Assembly: GCF_001667075.1 (NCBI RefSeq)
Contig: NZ_LZIL01000066.1
Span: 1 to 64,000 of the forward strand
Origin: Mycobacterium sp. 852014-52450_SCH5900713
Lineage (GTDB): Bacteria > Actinomycetota > Actinomycetes > Mycobacteriales > Mycobacteriaceae
DNA length: 64,000 nt
Direction: 5' to 3'
Under the pieces are notes generated by a model. That model had not been told where the DNA came from. It did no database searches and was given only the letters and a program-made list of their open reading frames with translations. Shown piece after piece: positions 1-7,948 of the stretch; position 1 is the first letter of the stretch, and every line of letters begins with the position of its first letter. Position numbers and translations under genes: made by a program.

Positions 1-120
<120 letters not shown>

Positions 121-144
121 GATCCCGTTTTCCCGGCGAAGTGG

Positions 145-300
145 CTAATACCAGTAGCGCCGGCCGGCGACTGGGCGGCCGATGGAGCCCATAATCCACA
201 GGACGGCGCCGATGACGAGCACGACGACGCCGATTTCCCACAGCAACGGGACGCTGAATACAAACCCGAGAATAAGTAGGACTACGCCTAGGACGATCAT
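145..300 (-). CDS. Small hydrophobic protein, DUF6131-like (51 aa)
   Basis: A 51-residue protein starts with MIVLGVVLLILGF and ends with RRYWY. Nearly all of residues 2-40 is hydrophobic, consistent with one or two membrane helices and a short basic C-terminus. It resembles the small DUF6131 membrane proteins found in many copies in mycobacteria; that family match is from memory. It starts 10 bases downstream of the small gene at 311-547 on the same strand, so the two are probably co-transcribed from the SigF-type promoter at 592-616. Function unknown. Confidence 0.75.
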   Translation of the reverse strand: MIVLGVVLLILGFVFSVPLLWEIGVVVLVIGAVLWIMGSIGRPVAGRRYWY

Positions 301-310
301 GAGGACTCCT

Positions 311-547
311 TTAGATGAGGGGCACTAGGACAGCAGGCATTGAACTGGGCTGCGGAACATGGCAGTCCTTGACTTTCGGGTTGACGCCCCCGTAATTCAA
401 AGCGCCCGCGATGACGGTCAACGCGATGTTTCCCGCCGTGACACAACTGGTTGAGTCACCTTTGAAGTAATCGCGTTGCCATGCCGCAAACACCCCGATG
501 AGCAGCCATACCAGGGCAATGGTGCCGATGATTCCGCTGCCACGCAT
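311..547 (-). CDS. Small membrane-anchored or secreted protein (78 aa)
   Basis: The 78-residue product has a short basic N-terminus, a hydrophobic stretch at about residues 5-22, a polar segment with a cysteine, a second moderately hydrophobic segment at about 40-55, and a second cysteine. I chose the ATG at 547 because GGAGG lies five bases upstream. The frame stays open four codons further, but that start has no such signal. It resembles conserved mycobacterial hypothetical proteins of unknown function. It is the first gene of a two-gene unit with the DUF6131-like gene. A SigF-like promoter and an inverted repeat lie just upstream, suggesting a stress-induced envelope protein. Confidence 0.7.
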   Translation of the reverse strand: MRGSGIIGTIALVWLLIGVFAAWQRDYFKGDSTSCVTAGNIALTVIAGALNYGGVNPKVKDCHVPQPSSMPAVLVPLI

Positions 548-565
548 GGTGACCTCCAATGTGCT

Positions 566-581
566 CGAGAAAAATTTCTCG
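566..581. promoter_or_regulatory. Inverted repeat upstream of the small membrane gene
   Basis: CGAGAA and TTCTCG form a dyad with a 4-base AT centre. It sits 19 bases before the minus-strand ATG at 547 and just downstream of the putative -10 element at 592-597, so it falls in the early 5' leader. It could be an operator or a leader hairpin. No binding protein can be named. Confidence 0.35.
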
Positions 582-591
582 TGGACGATAG

Positions 592-616
592 TTACCCATT
601 CGACTTGTGTCTAAAC
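592..616 (-). promoter_or_regulatory. SigF-type promoter (GTTT-N15-GGGTAA)
   Basis: Read on the minus strand, GTTT (616-613) is followed by exactly 15 bases and then GGGTAA (597-592). Mycobacterial SigF promoters are described as GTTT, 15-17 bases, GGGTA(T/C/A). The -10 lies about 45 bases before the start codon at 547. That leaves room for a short leader with a ribosome binding site. The consensus is from memory. Confidence 0.5.
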
Positions 617-662
617 ATTGGCGACGGGTGAATTCGGCAGTGTGCCAGCGAAGCCCGGGGGA

Positions 663-1073
663 CTAAGCGCGGTCGGCGAGCCACGCCGCGGCCCGCCTCT
701 TCGACGCCCGCGAAAGCCATGCGTCCTGGATCAGCTCGGTAAGTTCCGTCCTGCCGATTTCGGGCAGCCGGGCGGCCCGCACAAGCACCGACGGATGTCC
801 GGCAAAGTGGTCGGTGGTGAAGAACGGCGAATCGGGATCCTGGGTGAGCGCCAGCTTGTCGCTCTCCGACTCCACCCAGAACATGATCACGTCGGCATAG
901 CGCTCGCCGGTGTCCGGATCGGTCGCGTCGGGCTGCGGCGTGCGAAAGAACACAAACGACTTACCGCCCACCTGATAGATGGCGTTGCCCTTCGGACCCT
1001 CGAGGCGCTGGACGTGCGGCATCGACGCGGCGATCTCGTGTACGTCGCTTAGCCGCGCGGGTCGATCGGCCAC
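663..1073 (-). CDS. MmcQ/YjbR-like protein (136 aa)
   Basis: The product resembles the MmcQ/YjbR family of small cyclic-fold DNA-binding-like proteins. It contains a helix (LSDVHEIAASMPHV), a KSFVFFRT strand, an FFTTDHFAGHPSVLVRAARL segment and a C-terminal ELIQDAWLSRASKR helix, in the order typical of the family. The likely start is the GTG at 1073, where similarity begins. The frame is open further upstream only because it runs into the methyltransferase gene. It lies 26 bases downstream of that methyltransferase on the same strand and is probably co-transcribed. Biochemical role unknown. Confidence 0.7.
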   Translation of the reverse strand: MADRPARLSDVHEIAASMPHVQRLEGPKGNAIYQVGGKSFVFFRTPQPDATDPDTGERYADVIMFWVESESDKLALTQDPDSPFFTTDHFAGHPSVLVRAARLPEIGRTELTELIQDAWLSRASKRRAAAWLADRA

Positions 1074-1099
1074 ACCGCGAGGGTAGCGGCGCTGACGCC

Positions 1100-2041
1100 C
1101 TACCCGCTCCGCCGCGCGGACACGTACAGCGTGGGCGGCATCGTGTGTTCCGCGTCCTGCGCAACGTTGCGACCGTAACGAGCCATCAACTCCGAAAACG
1201 TCGCCGTGGCGACGTCCCACCCCCGGTCCCGCAGCCAGCCGTCGACGGGGGTGCGCTCTTCGGGATACCAGAGGTCGTCGTAGTCGGTGATCTCGGAGTC
1301 GACCAGCTTGGCGGCCGCGGCCCGCATGCGCTGCATGTCCTCGCGCTGGCGCCGGACGAGCTCCGGATCGGTGAAGCCCGCGCCCGGCACGTTCGAAGCC
1401 AGCCAGCTGCCGTCCGCGCTGAACGAATGGATGCGCTCGAACAACAGGTCCTGGGCCTGCGCGGGCAGGTAACGGACCAGACCCTCGGCCGACCAGGCTG
1501 CGGGCTTGGTCGCGTCAAATCCAGCCTCCTGCAAGGCTTTCGGCCAATCCTGCCGGAGATCGATCGGCACGTTCACCAGTCGTGCCTTCGGCTGGGCGCC
1601 GTGCTCGCGCAGCGTGTTGGATTTGAAGTCCAGCACCTTGGGCTGATCCAGCTCGTAGACGACCGTGCCGTCGGGCCATGGCAGGCGCCAGGTGCGCGCG
1701 TCCAACCCGGCGGCCAAAATCACCACTTGCCGGACGCCGGAGTCGGCCGCGTTTAGGAAGAACTCGTCGAAAAACGCTGTCCGCGTGGCCATGAAGTCGA
1801 TCATCAGCTGGATGCGCGTGCCCACCTCGGGCTCCAGCTCCACCGCCTTGGCCAGGAGTGCGGGGTCGGCGTAGATGCTCCACATGCCTTCGCCGGCCGC
1901 GTCGACGAACACGCGCGCAAACGGGTCGCTGATGAGCGGGGCGGGGCTCTCGGTCTCGGCGGCCCGCGCCGCCGCGACACCCAGTGCGGTGGCTCCCACG
2001 CTTTGGGTGATGTCCCAGGAATCGTTGTCGGTACGCGGCAT
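1100..2041 (-). CDS. S-adenosylmethionine-dependent methyltransferase, TIGR00027 family
   Basis: A 313-residue putative SAM methyltransferase of the leucine-carboxyl-methyltransferase-like group that is expanded in mycobacteria (Rv3767c type). The SAM-binding region is visible as VVILAAGLDARTWRL, followed by an acidic strand, VVYELDQPKVLDFK. The N-terminus (MPRTDNDSWDITQSVGATAL) is the usual family opening. The ATG at 2041 is preceded by GAAGGGGA at a good distance. It is divergent from the phosphotransferase gene, with about 170 bases between the starts. Substrate unknown. Confidence 0.85.
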   Translation of the reverse strand: MPRTDNDSWDITQSVGATALGVAAARAAETESPAPLISDPFARVFVDAAGEGMWSIYADPALLAKAVELEPEVGTRIQLMIDFMATRTAFFDEFFLNAADSGVRQVVILAAGLDARTWRLPWPDGTVVYELDQPKVLDFKSNTLREHGAQPKARLVNVPIDLRQDWPKALQEAGFDATKPAAWSAEGLVRYLPAQAQDLLFERIHSFSADGSWLASNVPGAGFTDPELVRRQREDMQRMRAAAAKLVDSEITDYDDLWYPEERTPVDGWLRDRGWDVATATFSELMARYGRNVAQDAEHTMPPTLYVSARRSG

Positions 2042-2212
2042 CGCCAGTCCCCTTCACGCGCGAGTCAGTTAGTTCCGCACACTATTGTTCCAGCCTCCGC
2101 CGCCCGGGGCCGCTTCCCGGCGGTGGCCTACGCTTTTTCCCAGACGGCCCACAGGGTTGCAGAGGAGCGCTGGCATGACGGAAGTGGTTGCCCCGATCGG
2201 CAAGGGCCGCAC

Positions 2213-3247
2213 GTGGACGCCGTGAACCTGGACGCCGTCGCGGCGTGGATGTCCGAGCAGGGACTCGGCGAAGGCCCGTTAGAGGACGTCTCCCCCGTCA
2301 CCGGCGGCACCCAGAACGTCATGCTGCGGTTCAGCCGGGCCGGCCGCCCTTATGTGCTGCGGCGCGGGCCGCGGCACCTGCGCCCGCGCAGCAACAGCGT
2401 CATCCTGCGGGAAACGAAAGTCCTTGCCGCCCTGGCCGATTCCGACGTACCTCGCCCGCACCTGATTGCCGTCTGCGAAGACCCCGCCGTCCTGGGTGAC
2501 GCCGTTTTCTACCTGATGGATCCGATCGACGGGTTCAACGCCGGCGAGGGACTGCCGCCGCTGCATGCGGGCGATGCCGGCGTGCGGCACGGCATGGGCC
2601 TCTCGATGGCCGATGCGTTGGCCAAGCTCGGCGCCGTCGACCACGTCGCGGCGGGGCTCGCCGACTTCGGCAAGCCGGAAGGCTTCCTCGAACGCCAGGT
2701 GCCGCGCTGGCTCTCGGAGCTGGACTCGTACAGCGCCTACGACGGCTACCCGGGACCGGACATCCCGGGCATCGAGGAAGTGTCGGCCTGGCTGGAGCAC
2801 CGTCGGCCCGCGACGTGGACGCCCGGCATCATGCACGGCGACTACCACGCCGCCAACGTGATGTTCTCCCGGACCGGGCCGGACGTGGTTGCCATCGTCG
2901 ACTGGGAGATGTGCACGATCGGCGACCCACTGCTGGACCTGGGCTGGCTGCTGGCCACGTGGCGCCAGGCCGACGGTTCCAGCGTGTTCAGCCACGCCCT
3001 GGGCGGTCAGGACGGTCTGGCCGGCACCGACGAACTGTTGAAGCGCTATGCGGCCAACACCACCCGCGACTTGTCGCATATCACCTGGTACACGGTGCTG
3101 GCCTGCTTCAAGCTGGGCATCGTAATCGAGGGGACGCTTGCCCGCGCCTGCGCGGGCAAGGCCGAAAAGGAGGTCGGCGACCAGCTGCACGCGGCCACGG
3201 TGCAACTGTTCGAGCGCGCGCTTGGCCTCATCAAGAACGCGTCCTGA
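2213..3247 (+). CDS. Aminoglycoside-phosphotransferase/choline-kinase-like protein
   Basis: A protein-kinase-like small-molecule phosphotransferase of about 344 residues. The catalytic loop is visible as MHGDYHAANVMF (aspartate and asparagine of the Brenner motif), followed by the metal-binding IVDWEMCTIGDPLLDLGW. The N-terminal lobe includes TGGTQNVMLRF and a lysine/arginine-rich strand. The family is often annotated next to acyl-CoA dehydrogenases (FadE36-like), but no dehydrogenase domain is present. I chose the GTG at 2213 because AAGGG ends six bases before it; a second GTG at 2222 is possible. The nearby ATG at 2175 is out of frame. The gene is followed after 19 bases by a threonine-rich membrane protein. 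Confidence 0.8.
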   Translation: MDAVNLDAVAAWMSEQGLGEGPLEDVSPVTGGTQNVMLRFSRAGRPYVLRRGPRHLRPRSNSVILRETKVLAALADSDVPRPHLIAVCEDPAVLGDAVFYLMDPIDGFNAGEGLPPLHAGDAGVRHGMGLSMADALAKLGAVDHVAAGLADFGKPEGFLERQVPRWLSELDSYSAYDGYPGPDIPGIEEVSAWLEHRRPATWTPGIMHGDYHAANVMFSRTGPDVVAIVDWEMCTIGDPLLDLGWLLATWRQADGSSVFSHALGGQDGLAGTDELLKRYAANTTRDLSHITWYTVLACFKLGIVIEGTLARACAGKAEKEVGDQLHAATVQLFERALGLIKNAS

Positions 3248-3266
3248 TCCACTAACATCTCCCTTC

Positions 3267-3764
3267 GTGCCGCCTTACCCCGAGGAACCCGACTACTACT
3301 CCGATCCCACCCAGGCCGCAGGGTATGGCGGGTATTACGACGAGCCGGCGCCCCAGCCCGAGCCGCCGACTCCGTGGTACCGCCGCCCGGCGGCGCTGGT
3401 CGCGGCCGGCGCGGTAGGGGTGATCGTGCTTGCGCTCGTGGCGTACGCGGTGGTCAAGCTGGCGACCGGCTCCCCCACTCACAGCCCGGCAGCGACGACT
3501 ACGACCACCGCGCCGACCACAACGGTGACCACCACCACGACCACGGAGGCGCCGCGGCACCACGGTGGGGGCGGCGGTGGCGGCGGCGTCCCGACCGAGA
3601 CCGTCACCGAGACGGCCCCGCCACCGAGCTCCGACACCCCCACCACAACGGAACCGCCGAGCACCGTTACGGTCTCGCCGAGCACCGACACCAGCACCGT
3701 CACGCAAACCGTGACCGTGCCGCCCCGTCGCGGACCGTTCGGGGGCCCGTTCGGCGGACGCTAG
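3267..3764 (+). CDS. Threonine-rich single-pass membrane protein (165 aa)
   Basis: It starts with GTG in VPPYPEEPDYYSDP. The N-terminal 40 residues are proline- and tyrosine-rich and probably cytoplasmic. One clear transmembrane helix follows at about residues 45-67 (ALVAAGAVGVIVLALVAYAV). The rest is a low-complexity tail rich in Thr, Ser, Pro and Val with a polyglycine run, ending in GPFGGPFGGR, presumably outside the membrane. Such tails can be glycosylated in mycobacteria; that is inference. It is probably transcribed with the upstream phosphotransferase. Conserved hypothetical, function unknown. Confidence 0.7.
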   Translation: MPPYPEEPDYYSDPTQAAGYGGYYDEPAPQPEPPTPWYRRPAALVAAGAVGVIVLALVAYAVVKLATGSPTHSPAATTTTTAPTTTVTTTTTTEAPRHHGGGGGGGGVPTETVTETAPPPSSDTPTTTEPPSTVTVSPSTDTSTVTQTVTVPPRRGPFGGPFGGR

Positions 3765-3777
3765 CGACCAGGGGCCG

Positions 3778-4416
3778 TCATAGTTTGGCGCTCAACCCGG
3801 CGACCATGTTGATGGTGACCGCCAGGATTACCGCGCCAAAAAGGTACGACAGCAGCGCATGGCGTAAAACGGTTGCGCGCAGCCGCGAGGCGTTGATCTC
3901 CGTGTCGGAGACCTGAAAGGTCATACCGACGGTGAACGCCACATAGGCGAAGTCCAGGTAACGCGGCGGATGTGGGTCGTGGAAATCGATGCCTCCGACC
4001 TCGTCGGAGTAGTAGAGGCGTGCATAGTGCGCGGTGAAAAGCGTATGCACGGCAAACCAGGACGCCACCACGGCCAGAATGCCGACGCCCGCGGCTGCGA
4101 CGGCTTCGCCGCCCGAATGTGCGCCCGCTGCTACGACGTATCCCACCCCGCCGAGGCTGCCCACGCTCGCTGAGACGATGACCACGTCGGCGAGCAACCG
4201 GGTGGCGTCTTCACGTGTCGCATGCCGGGCGGTGCGTTCTGCATCCATCGGGCCGATGATCAGCCAGCTCCACGCGACATACAGCCCCGCGGCGACAACC
4301 CAGCCGAGCAGAGCGAACCTCCAACCGACTGACCCGGCGATGACGACTGCCACCGCCGTTCCGGCCATCAAGGCAACGAAGAGCCGCACCGCGACGGTGT
4401 CGCGGAGGAAGCGCAT
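3778..4416 (-). CDS. DUF1345 family integral membrane protein
   Basis: About 212 residues with four to five hydrophobic segments and the family signature YLDFAYVAFTVGMTFQVSDT near the C-terminal third. That signature is typical of DUF1345 proteins of unknown function. The start is uncertain: the ATG at 4416 begins the conserved part, but in-frame GTG codons at 4428 and 4497 are also open. None has a convincing ribosome binding site. It is convergent with the threonine-rich gene, with only 13 bases between the stop codons. A tRNA-Arg gene lies just upstream on the same strand. Confidence 0.75.
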   Translation of the reverse strand: MRFLRDTVAVRLFVALMAGTAVAVVIAGSVGWRFALLGWVVAAGLYVAWSWLIIGPMDAERTARHATREDATRLLADVVIVSASVGSLGGVGYVVAAGAHSGGEAVAAAGVGILAVVASWFAVHTLFTAHYARLYYSDEVGGIDFHDPHPPRYLDFAYVAFTVGMTFQVSDTEINASRLRATVLRHALLSYLFGAVILAVTINMVAGLSAKL

Positions 4417-4508
4417 ATAGGAGGTCACAGGTCGACTTAAGCAGATGCCCCGAATGCGACCGGTCGGAAGAGGTCCCCAGCTAACACGCTGGGCCACGAT
4501 TTCAACAG

Positions 4509-4581
4509 CGCGCCCGAAGGGATTCGAACCCCTAACCTTCTGATCCGTAGTCAGATGCTCTATCCGTTGAGCTACGGGCGC
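4509..4581 (-). tRNA. tRNA-Arg (anticodon ACG)
   Basis: A complete 73-base cloverleaf on the minus strand. The acceptor stem GCGCCCG pairs with CGGGCGC, the D arm is GCTC/GAGC, the anticodon loop CTACGGA gives anticodon ACG, and the T arm contains GGTTCGAATCC. CCA is not encoded. It lies 43 bases from the next tRNA gene (Ser GCT), on the same strand. Confidence 0.95.
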
Positions 4582-4624
4582 CCGTGTTCAGTTGTCTTGC
4601 GTCGTGTTCCTTGAAAAGACCCAG

Positions 4625-4713
4625 CGGAGGCGAGAGGATTTGAACCTCCGGTCCCCTTTGAGGGGGACAACTCATTAGCAGTGAGCCCCATTCGGCCGCT
4701 CTGGCACGCCTCC
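4625..4713 (-). tRNA. tRNA-Ser (anticodon GCT)
   Basis: An 89-base class II tRNA on the minus strand with a long variable arm (GTCCCC...GGGGAC). The acceptor stem GGAGGCG pairs with CGCCTCC. The anticodon loop CTGCTAA gives GCT, which reads AGC/AGT serine codons. The T arm contains GGTTCAAATCC. It is divergent from hisC2 and close to it. Confidence 0.95.
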
Positions 4714-4785
4714 CTTGGACTGTTTGAGGGTACCCGACCCCTTTCCGGTCTCGCGGAACCGGCCATAGCGTACACATCCGCGACA

Positions 4786-4791
4786 TAAACT
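4786..4791 (+). promoter_or_regulatory. Putative -10 element of hisC2, leaderless transcript
   Basis: TAAACT matches the actinobacterial TANNNT -10 pattern and ends exactly six bases before the GTG at 4798. No Shine-Dalgarno sequence precedes that start. The spacing predicts transcription starting on the G of GTG, a leaderless arrangement that is common in mycobacteria. Confidence 0.45.
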
Positions 4792-4797
4792 GTCGAA

Positions 4798-5865
4798 GTG
4801 ACCGCTCGCCTGCGTCCCGAACTGGCCGGATTGCCAGTCTATGTGCCCGGCAAGAACGTGCCGGGCTCGATCAAGCTGGCCAGCAACGAGACCGTGTACG
4901 GTCCGCTGCCCAGCGTGCGGGCGGCGATCGAGCGCGCCGTCGCCGTCGTGAACCGCTATCCGGACAACGCCAGCGTGGACCTCAAGGCGGCGTTGGCGAT
5001 GCACCTTGGCTCCAACGTCGCACCGGAGCACATCGCGGTCGGCAGCGGTTCGGTCACCTTGTGCCAGCAGCTCGTGCAGATCACCGCATCCGCCGGCGAC
5101 GAGGTGATGATGGGCTGGCGCAGCTTCGAGTGCTACCTGCCCATCGTCCAGGTTTCCGGCGCGACCGCGGTCAAAGTGCCGCTGGCCGACCACACGCACG
5201 ACCTCGACGCCATGCTCGCCGCGATCACCGACCGCACCCGGCTGATCTTCGTCTGCAACCCGAACAATCCGACGTCCACGGTGGTCGATCCGGACGCCCT
5301 GGCCCGATTCATCGAGGCCGTGCCGCCGCACATCCTGATCGCCATCGACGAGGCCTACGTCGAATACATCCGCGATGGCATGCTGCCCAACAGCTTGGAG
5401 CTCGCGCTATCCCGCAGCAACGTCGTTGTGCTGCGGACCTTTTCAAAGGCGTACGGCCTGGCGGGCTTGCGCGTCGGTTATGCGATCGGCCACCCCGACC
5501 TGATCACCGCGCTGGACAAGGTGGTCATGCCGTTCGCCGTGACGAACGTCGCCCAGGCGGCCGCCATCGCGTCGCTGGAGGCATCCCACGAGCTGGCGGC
5601 CCGCACCGATGCTCTGGTGGCCGAGCGCACCCGGGTCAGCGCCGGGTTACGCGACGCCGGGTTCGCCCTGCCCCCCTCGCAGGCCAACTTCGTCTGGCTG
5701 CCGCTGGGTGCCCGTACGGCGGACTTCACCGAGCAGGCCGCCGACGCGCGGCTGATCGTGCGACCGTTCGCCGGCGAGGGCGTGCGCATCACCATCGGTG
5801 CGGTGGAGGAGAATGACGCTCTGTTGCACTTCGCCCGCGAGTGGATTTCCCGCACCGAAACGTAA
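4798..5865 (+). CDS. hisC2: Aromatic/histidinol-phosphate type aminotransferase HisC2 (Pat)
   Basis: A 355-residue fold-type I PLP aminotransferase. Visible landmarks are SNETVYGP near the N-terminus, the FVCNPNNPT motif with its conserved Asn, IAIDEAYVEY with the cofactor-binding Asp and Tyr, and the PLP lysine in RTFSKAYGLAGLRVGY. Length and sequence match mycobacterial HisC2/Pat (Rv3772), which transaminates aromatic amino acids and related 2-oxo acids in the cytosol. The GTG start at 4798 has no ribosome binding site but an appropriately placed -10 element. The DUF4334 gene begins 11 bases after the stop. Confidence 0.92.
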   Translation: MTARLRPELAGLPVYVPGKNVPGSIKLASNETVYGPLPSVRAAIERAVAVVNRYPDNASVDLKAALAMHLGSNVAPEHIAVGSGSVTLCQQLVQITASAGDEVMMGWRSFECYLPIVQVSGATAVKVPLADHTHDLDAMLAAITDRTRLIFVCNPNNPTSTVVDPDALARFIEAVPPHILIAIDEAYVEYIRDGMLPNSLELALSRSNVVVLRTFSKAYGLAGLRVGYAIGHPDLITALDKVVMPFAVTNVAQAAAIASLEASHELAARTDALVAERTRVSAGLRDAGFALPPSQANFVWLPLGARTADFTEQAADARLIVRPFAGEGVRITIGAVEENDALLHFAREWISRTET

Positions 5866-5876
5866 GGAGTGGTCCG

Positions 5877-6338
5877 TTGGACTTGGCGCGCAAACTGTTC
5901 ACCGAGTTCAAGGAACGCGGCGGCGACATTCCCGACAGCGAACTCGACGACTTCTGGGCCAGCCTCGAACCCGCGACGATCGAGGGGATGCTCGGCGAGT
6001 GGAAGGGCGGCGAGTTCCGCACCGGCCACAGGATGAACGGTCAGCTGGAGAAGGCGGGCTGGTTCGGCAAGACCTTCCAGTCCGCCCGCGACGTGCAGCC
6101 GCTGGTCTGCCTCGACGCCGACGGCAACAAGTTCTCGAACAAGGAGATGGGCAAGGGCGAGGCCAGCCTCTGGCTCGAAGAGTTCCGCGGGGAGGTCACC
6201 GCGACGATGGTCTACGACGGCCAGCCCGTGCACGACCATTTCAAGAAGATCGACGACGACGCCGTGATGGGCATCATGAACGGCAAGGGCGTCCGGGACA
6301 ACGGCCGGTACTACTACTTCTACCTCGAACGGGTCTAG
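5877..6338 (+). CDS. GXWXG/DUF4334 domain protein (153 aa)
   Basis: The N-terminal half carries the GXWXG signature as MLGEWKGGEFRTGH. The C-terminal half matches DUF4334, with YDGQPVHDHFKKIDDDAVMGIMNGKG and a RYYYFYLER ending. The function of the family is not established. I chose the TTG at 5877 because AGGAG lies seven bases upstream and the N-terminal alignment begins there. Its distance from hisC2 suggests one transcript. The gene ends before a run of short inverted repeats that separates it from a convergent gene. Confidence 0.8.
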   Translation: MDLARKLFTEFKERGGDIPDSELDDFWASLEPATIEGMLGEWKGGEFRTGHRMNGQLEKAGWFGKTFQSARDVQPLVCLDADGNKFSNKEMGKGEASLWLEEFRGEVTATMVYDGQPVHDHFKKIDDDAVMGIMNGKGVRDNGRYYYFYLERV

Positions 6339-6353
6339 CGGCTAAGCCTTCGG

Positions 6354-6475
6354 GTGTGCGGCTGGCCGCACATTCGGCGACCCGTGTGCGGCTGGACGCA
6401 CACTCGCGACCAGTTTGAACTCACGGCTTTGAGTGTGCGTTCACGCCGGGCGCGGCCGCCCTGGCGTCACACTCA
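6354..6475. repeat. Three short inverted repeats between convergent genes
   Basis: Two near-identical hairpins stand in tandem: TGTGCGG/CCGCACA at 6355-6372 and GTGTGCG/CGCACAC at 6384-6403, each with a CTGG-type loop. A third, longer dyad pairs TGAGTGTG..ACGCC (6430-6446) with GGCGTCACACTCA (6463-6475). All share a GTGTGCG core. They lie between the DUF4334 stop and the stop of the minus-strand gene at 6491. They could act as bidirectional terminators or belong to a dispersed repeat family. Confidence 0.6.
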
Positions 6476-6490
6476 ACAAAAGGGCGAGCG

Positions 6491-7075
6491 TCAGCGGGCC
6501 AGGTTGCGGCCGGTGAACGCGACCAATTGCTCGAGCGCTCCGGCGTCCTCGGGCACGTCCACCGGATCGTCAAACCCGGCACCGCCCCGCAGCTCCGGCC
6601 TGATGACCTTGCGGGCCAGCCCCAACACATACTCGGACAGCGGTTCGGGCGCGTCGATCTCGTGTCCCACGGCGGCGGCGTAATCCCAAGCGTGGACCAG
6701 GAATTCGATCGACAGGACGGCGCACGCACTCTTGGCGGGCATCTCGCCCTTGCCGAACGGCACGGACCCGTCCAGGCCGTGGCGGTGCCAGGCGTCCAGC
6801 GCGGGCCGAGCGGCGGCGACCACCTGGCGTTCCACCGAATCGCTTTGGTCGCGCTCCGGGATCTCCGCGCCGACCATGCCGCCCAGAGCCGTGATCGAGT
6901 TCATCAGGTGATCGGTCAGCTGCGCGACGTCGAACTCCGCACACGGCGTCTGCTGCGACAGGTCGTCGGCCGCGATGGTGTGCAGCACCCGCTGCAATAC
7001 CCCGAGCGTGTCCTCGGCGCTGTGCAGTTCGTCGGTGGGCGGTGAATGCGGTCCGGGTCGCAAGTCGGGAGCCAT
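6491..7075 (-). CDS. TIGR03086-type DinB/mycothiol-dependent-like protein (194 aa)
   Basis: The product resembles the actinobacterial TIGR03086 metal-binding proteins, relatives of the DinB/maleylpyruvate-isomerase fold (Rv3773c type). Visible features are TPCAEFDVAQLTDHLMNSITALGG, with the first family histidine, and SIEFLVHAWDYAAA, with the second histidine and the WD pair. These residues usually bind a metal ion. The ATG at 7075 starts the conserved MAPDLRPGP stretch; an upstream in-frame start would overlap the divergent echA21. Substrate unknown. Confidence 0.75.
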   Translation of the reverse strand: MAPDLRPGPHSPPTDELHSAEDTLGVLQRVLHTIAADDLSQQTPCAEFDVAQLTDHLMNSITALGGMVGAEIPERDQSDSVERQVVAAARPALDAWHRHGLDGSVPFGKGEMPAKSACAVLSIEFLVHAWDYAAAVGHEIDAPEPLSEYVLGLARKVIRPELRGGAGFDDPVDVPEDAGALEQLVAFTGRNLAR

Positions 7076-7098
7076 ATTCGCCACGCTACGGTCTCGAT

Positions 7099-7923
7099 AT
7101 GGCGCAAGCATACGAATCGGTCACCGTCGAGACGAAAGACCACGTCGCCCAGGTGACGCTGATCGGGCCGGGCAAGGGCAATGCGATGGGACCGGCCTTC
7201 TGGTCGGAGATGCCGGAGCTGTTCGCGGCGCTGGACGCCGACCCCGAGGTGCGCGCGATCGTGCTGACCGGGTCGGGCAAGAACTTCAGCTATGGCCTGG
7301 ACGTGCCCGCGATGGGCGGTTCGTTCACCCCGCTGCTGTCCGGTGACGCGCTGGCCGGCCCGCGCGCGGTGTTCCACCGCGAGGTCAAACGCATGCAGGG
7401 CGCCATCACCGCCGTCGCGGACTGCCGGACCCCGACCATCGCCGCGGTGCACGGCTGGTGCATCGGCGGCGGCGTCGACCTCATCTCCGCGGTCGACATC
7501 CGCTACGCCAGCGCCGACGCCAAGTTCTCGGTGCGCGAGGTCAAGCTCGCCATCGTCGCCGACGTCGGCAGCCTGGCCCGCCTGCCGTACATCCTGAACG
7601 ACGGGCACCTGCGCGAACTCGCGCTGACCGGCAAGGACATCGACGCAGCCCGGGCCGAGAAGATCGGCCTGGTCAACAACGTGTACGACGACGCCGACGC
7701 CACGCTGGCCGCCGCACACGCCACCGCGGCCGAGATCGCCGCCAACCCGCCGCTGGCCGTGCACGGCATCAAGGACGTCCTCGACCAGCAGCGCATCGCC
7801 GCGGTGTCGGAGAGCCTGCGCTACGTCGCCGCCTGGAACGCCGCCTTCCTGCCCTCCAAGGACCTGACCGAGGGCATCGCGGCGACATTCGAGAAGCGCC
7901 CGCCGCGGTTCACCGGGGAGTAA
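7099..7923 (+). CDS. echA21: Enoyl-CoA hydratase/isomerase EchA21
   Basis: A 274-residue crotonase-fold protein, the same length as EchA21 (Rv3774) as recalled. The oxyanion-hole segments are visible as GSGKNFSYGLDV and HGWCIGGGVDLISA, followed by ADAKFSVREVKLAIVADVG. In typical hydratases two glutamates act in catalysis. Here Glu is present in FSVREVKL, and Asp in IVADVG occupies the second region, as in dienoyl-CoA isomerases. The reaction could therefore be delta3,5-delta2,4-dienoyl-CoA isomerisation. lipE follows after 25 bases. Confidence 0.88.
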   Translation: MAQAYESVTVETKDHVAQVTLIGPGKGNAMGPAFWSEMPELFAALDADPEVRAIVLTGSGKNFSYGLDVPAMGGSFTPLLSGDALAGPRAVFHREVKRMQGAITAVADCRTPTIAAVHGWCIGGGVDLISAVDIRYASADAKFSVREVKLAIVADVGSLARLPYILNDGHLRELALTGKDIDAARAEKIGLVNNVYDDADATLAAAHATAAEIAANPPLAVHGIKDVLDQQRIAAVSESLRYVAAWNAAFLPSKDLTEGIAATFEKRPPRFTGE

Positions 7924-7948
7924 TCCGGCGCCACGTACCCTCGCTGAG

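Noticed and set aside
2175..2225. ATG at 2175 as start of the phosphotransferase
   Set aside because: It is in another frame and meets a stop after 16 codons. In-frame GTG codons at 2213 and 2222 fit better.
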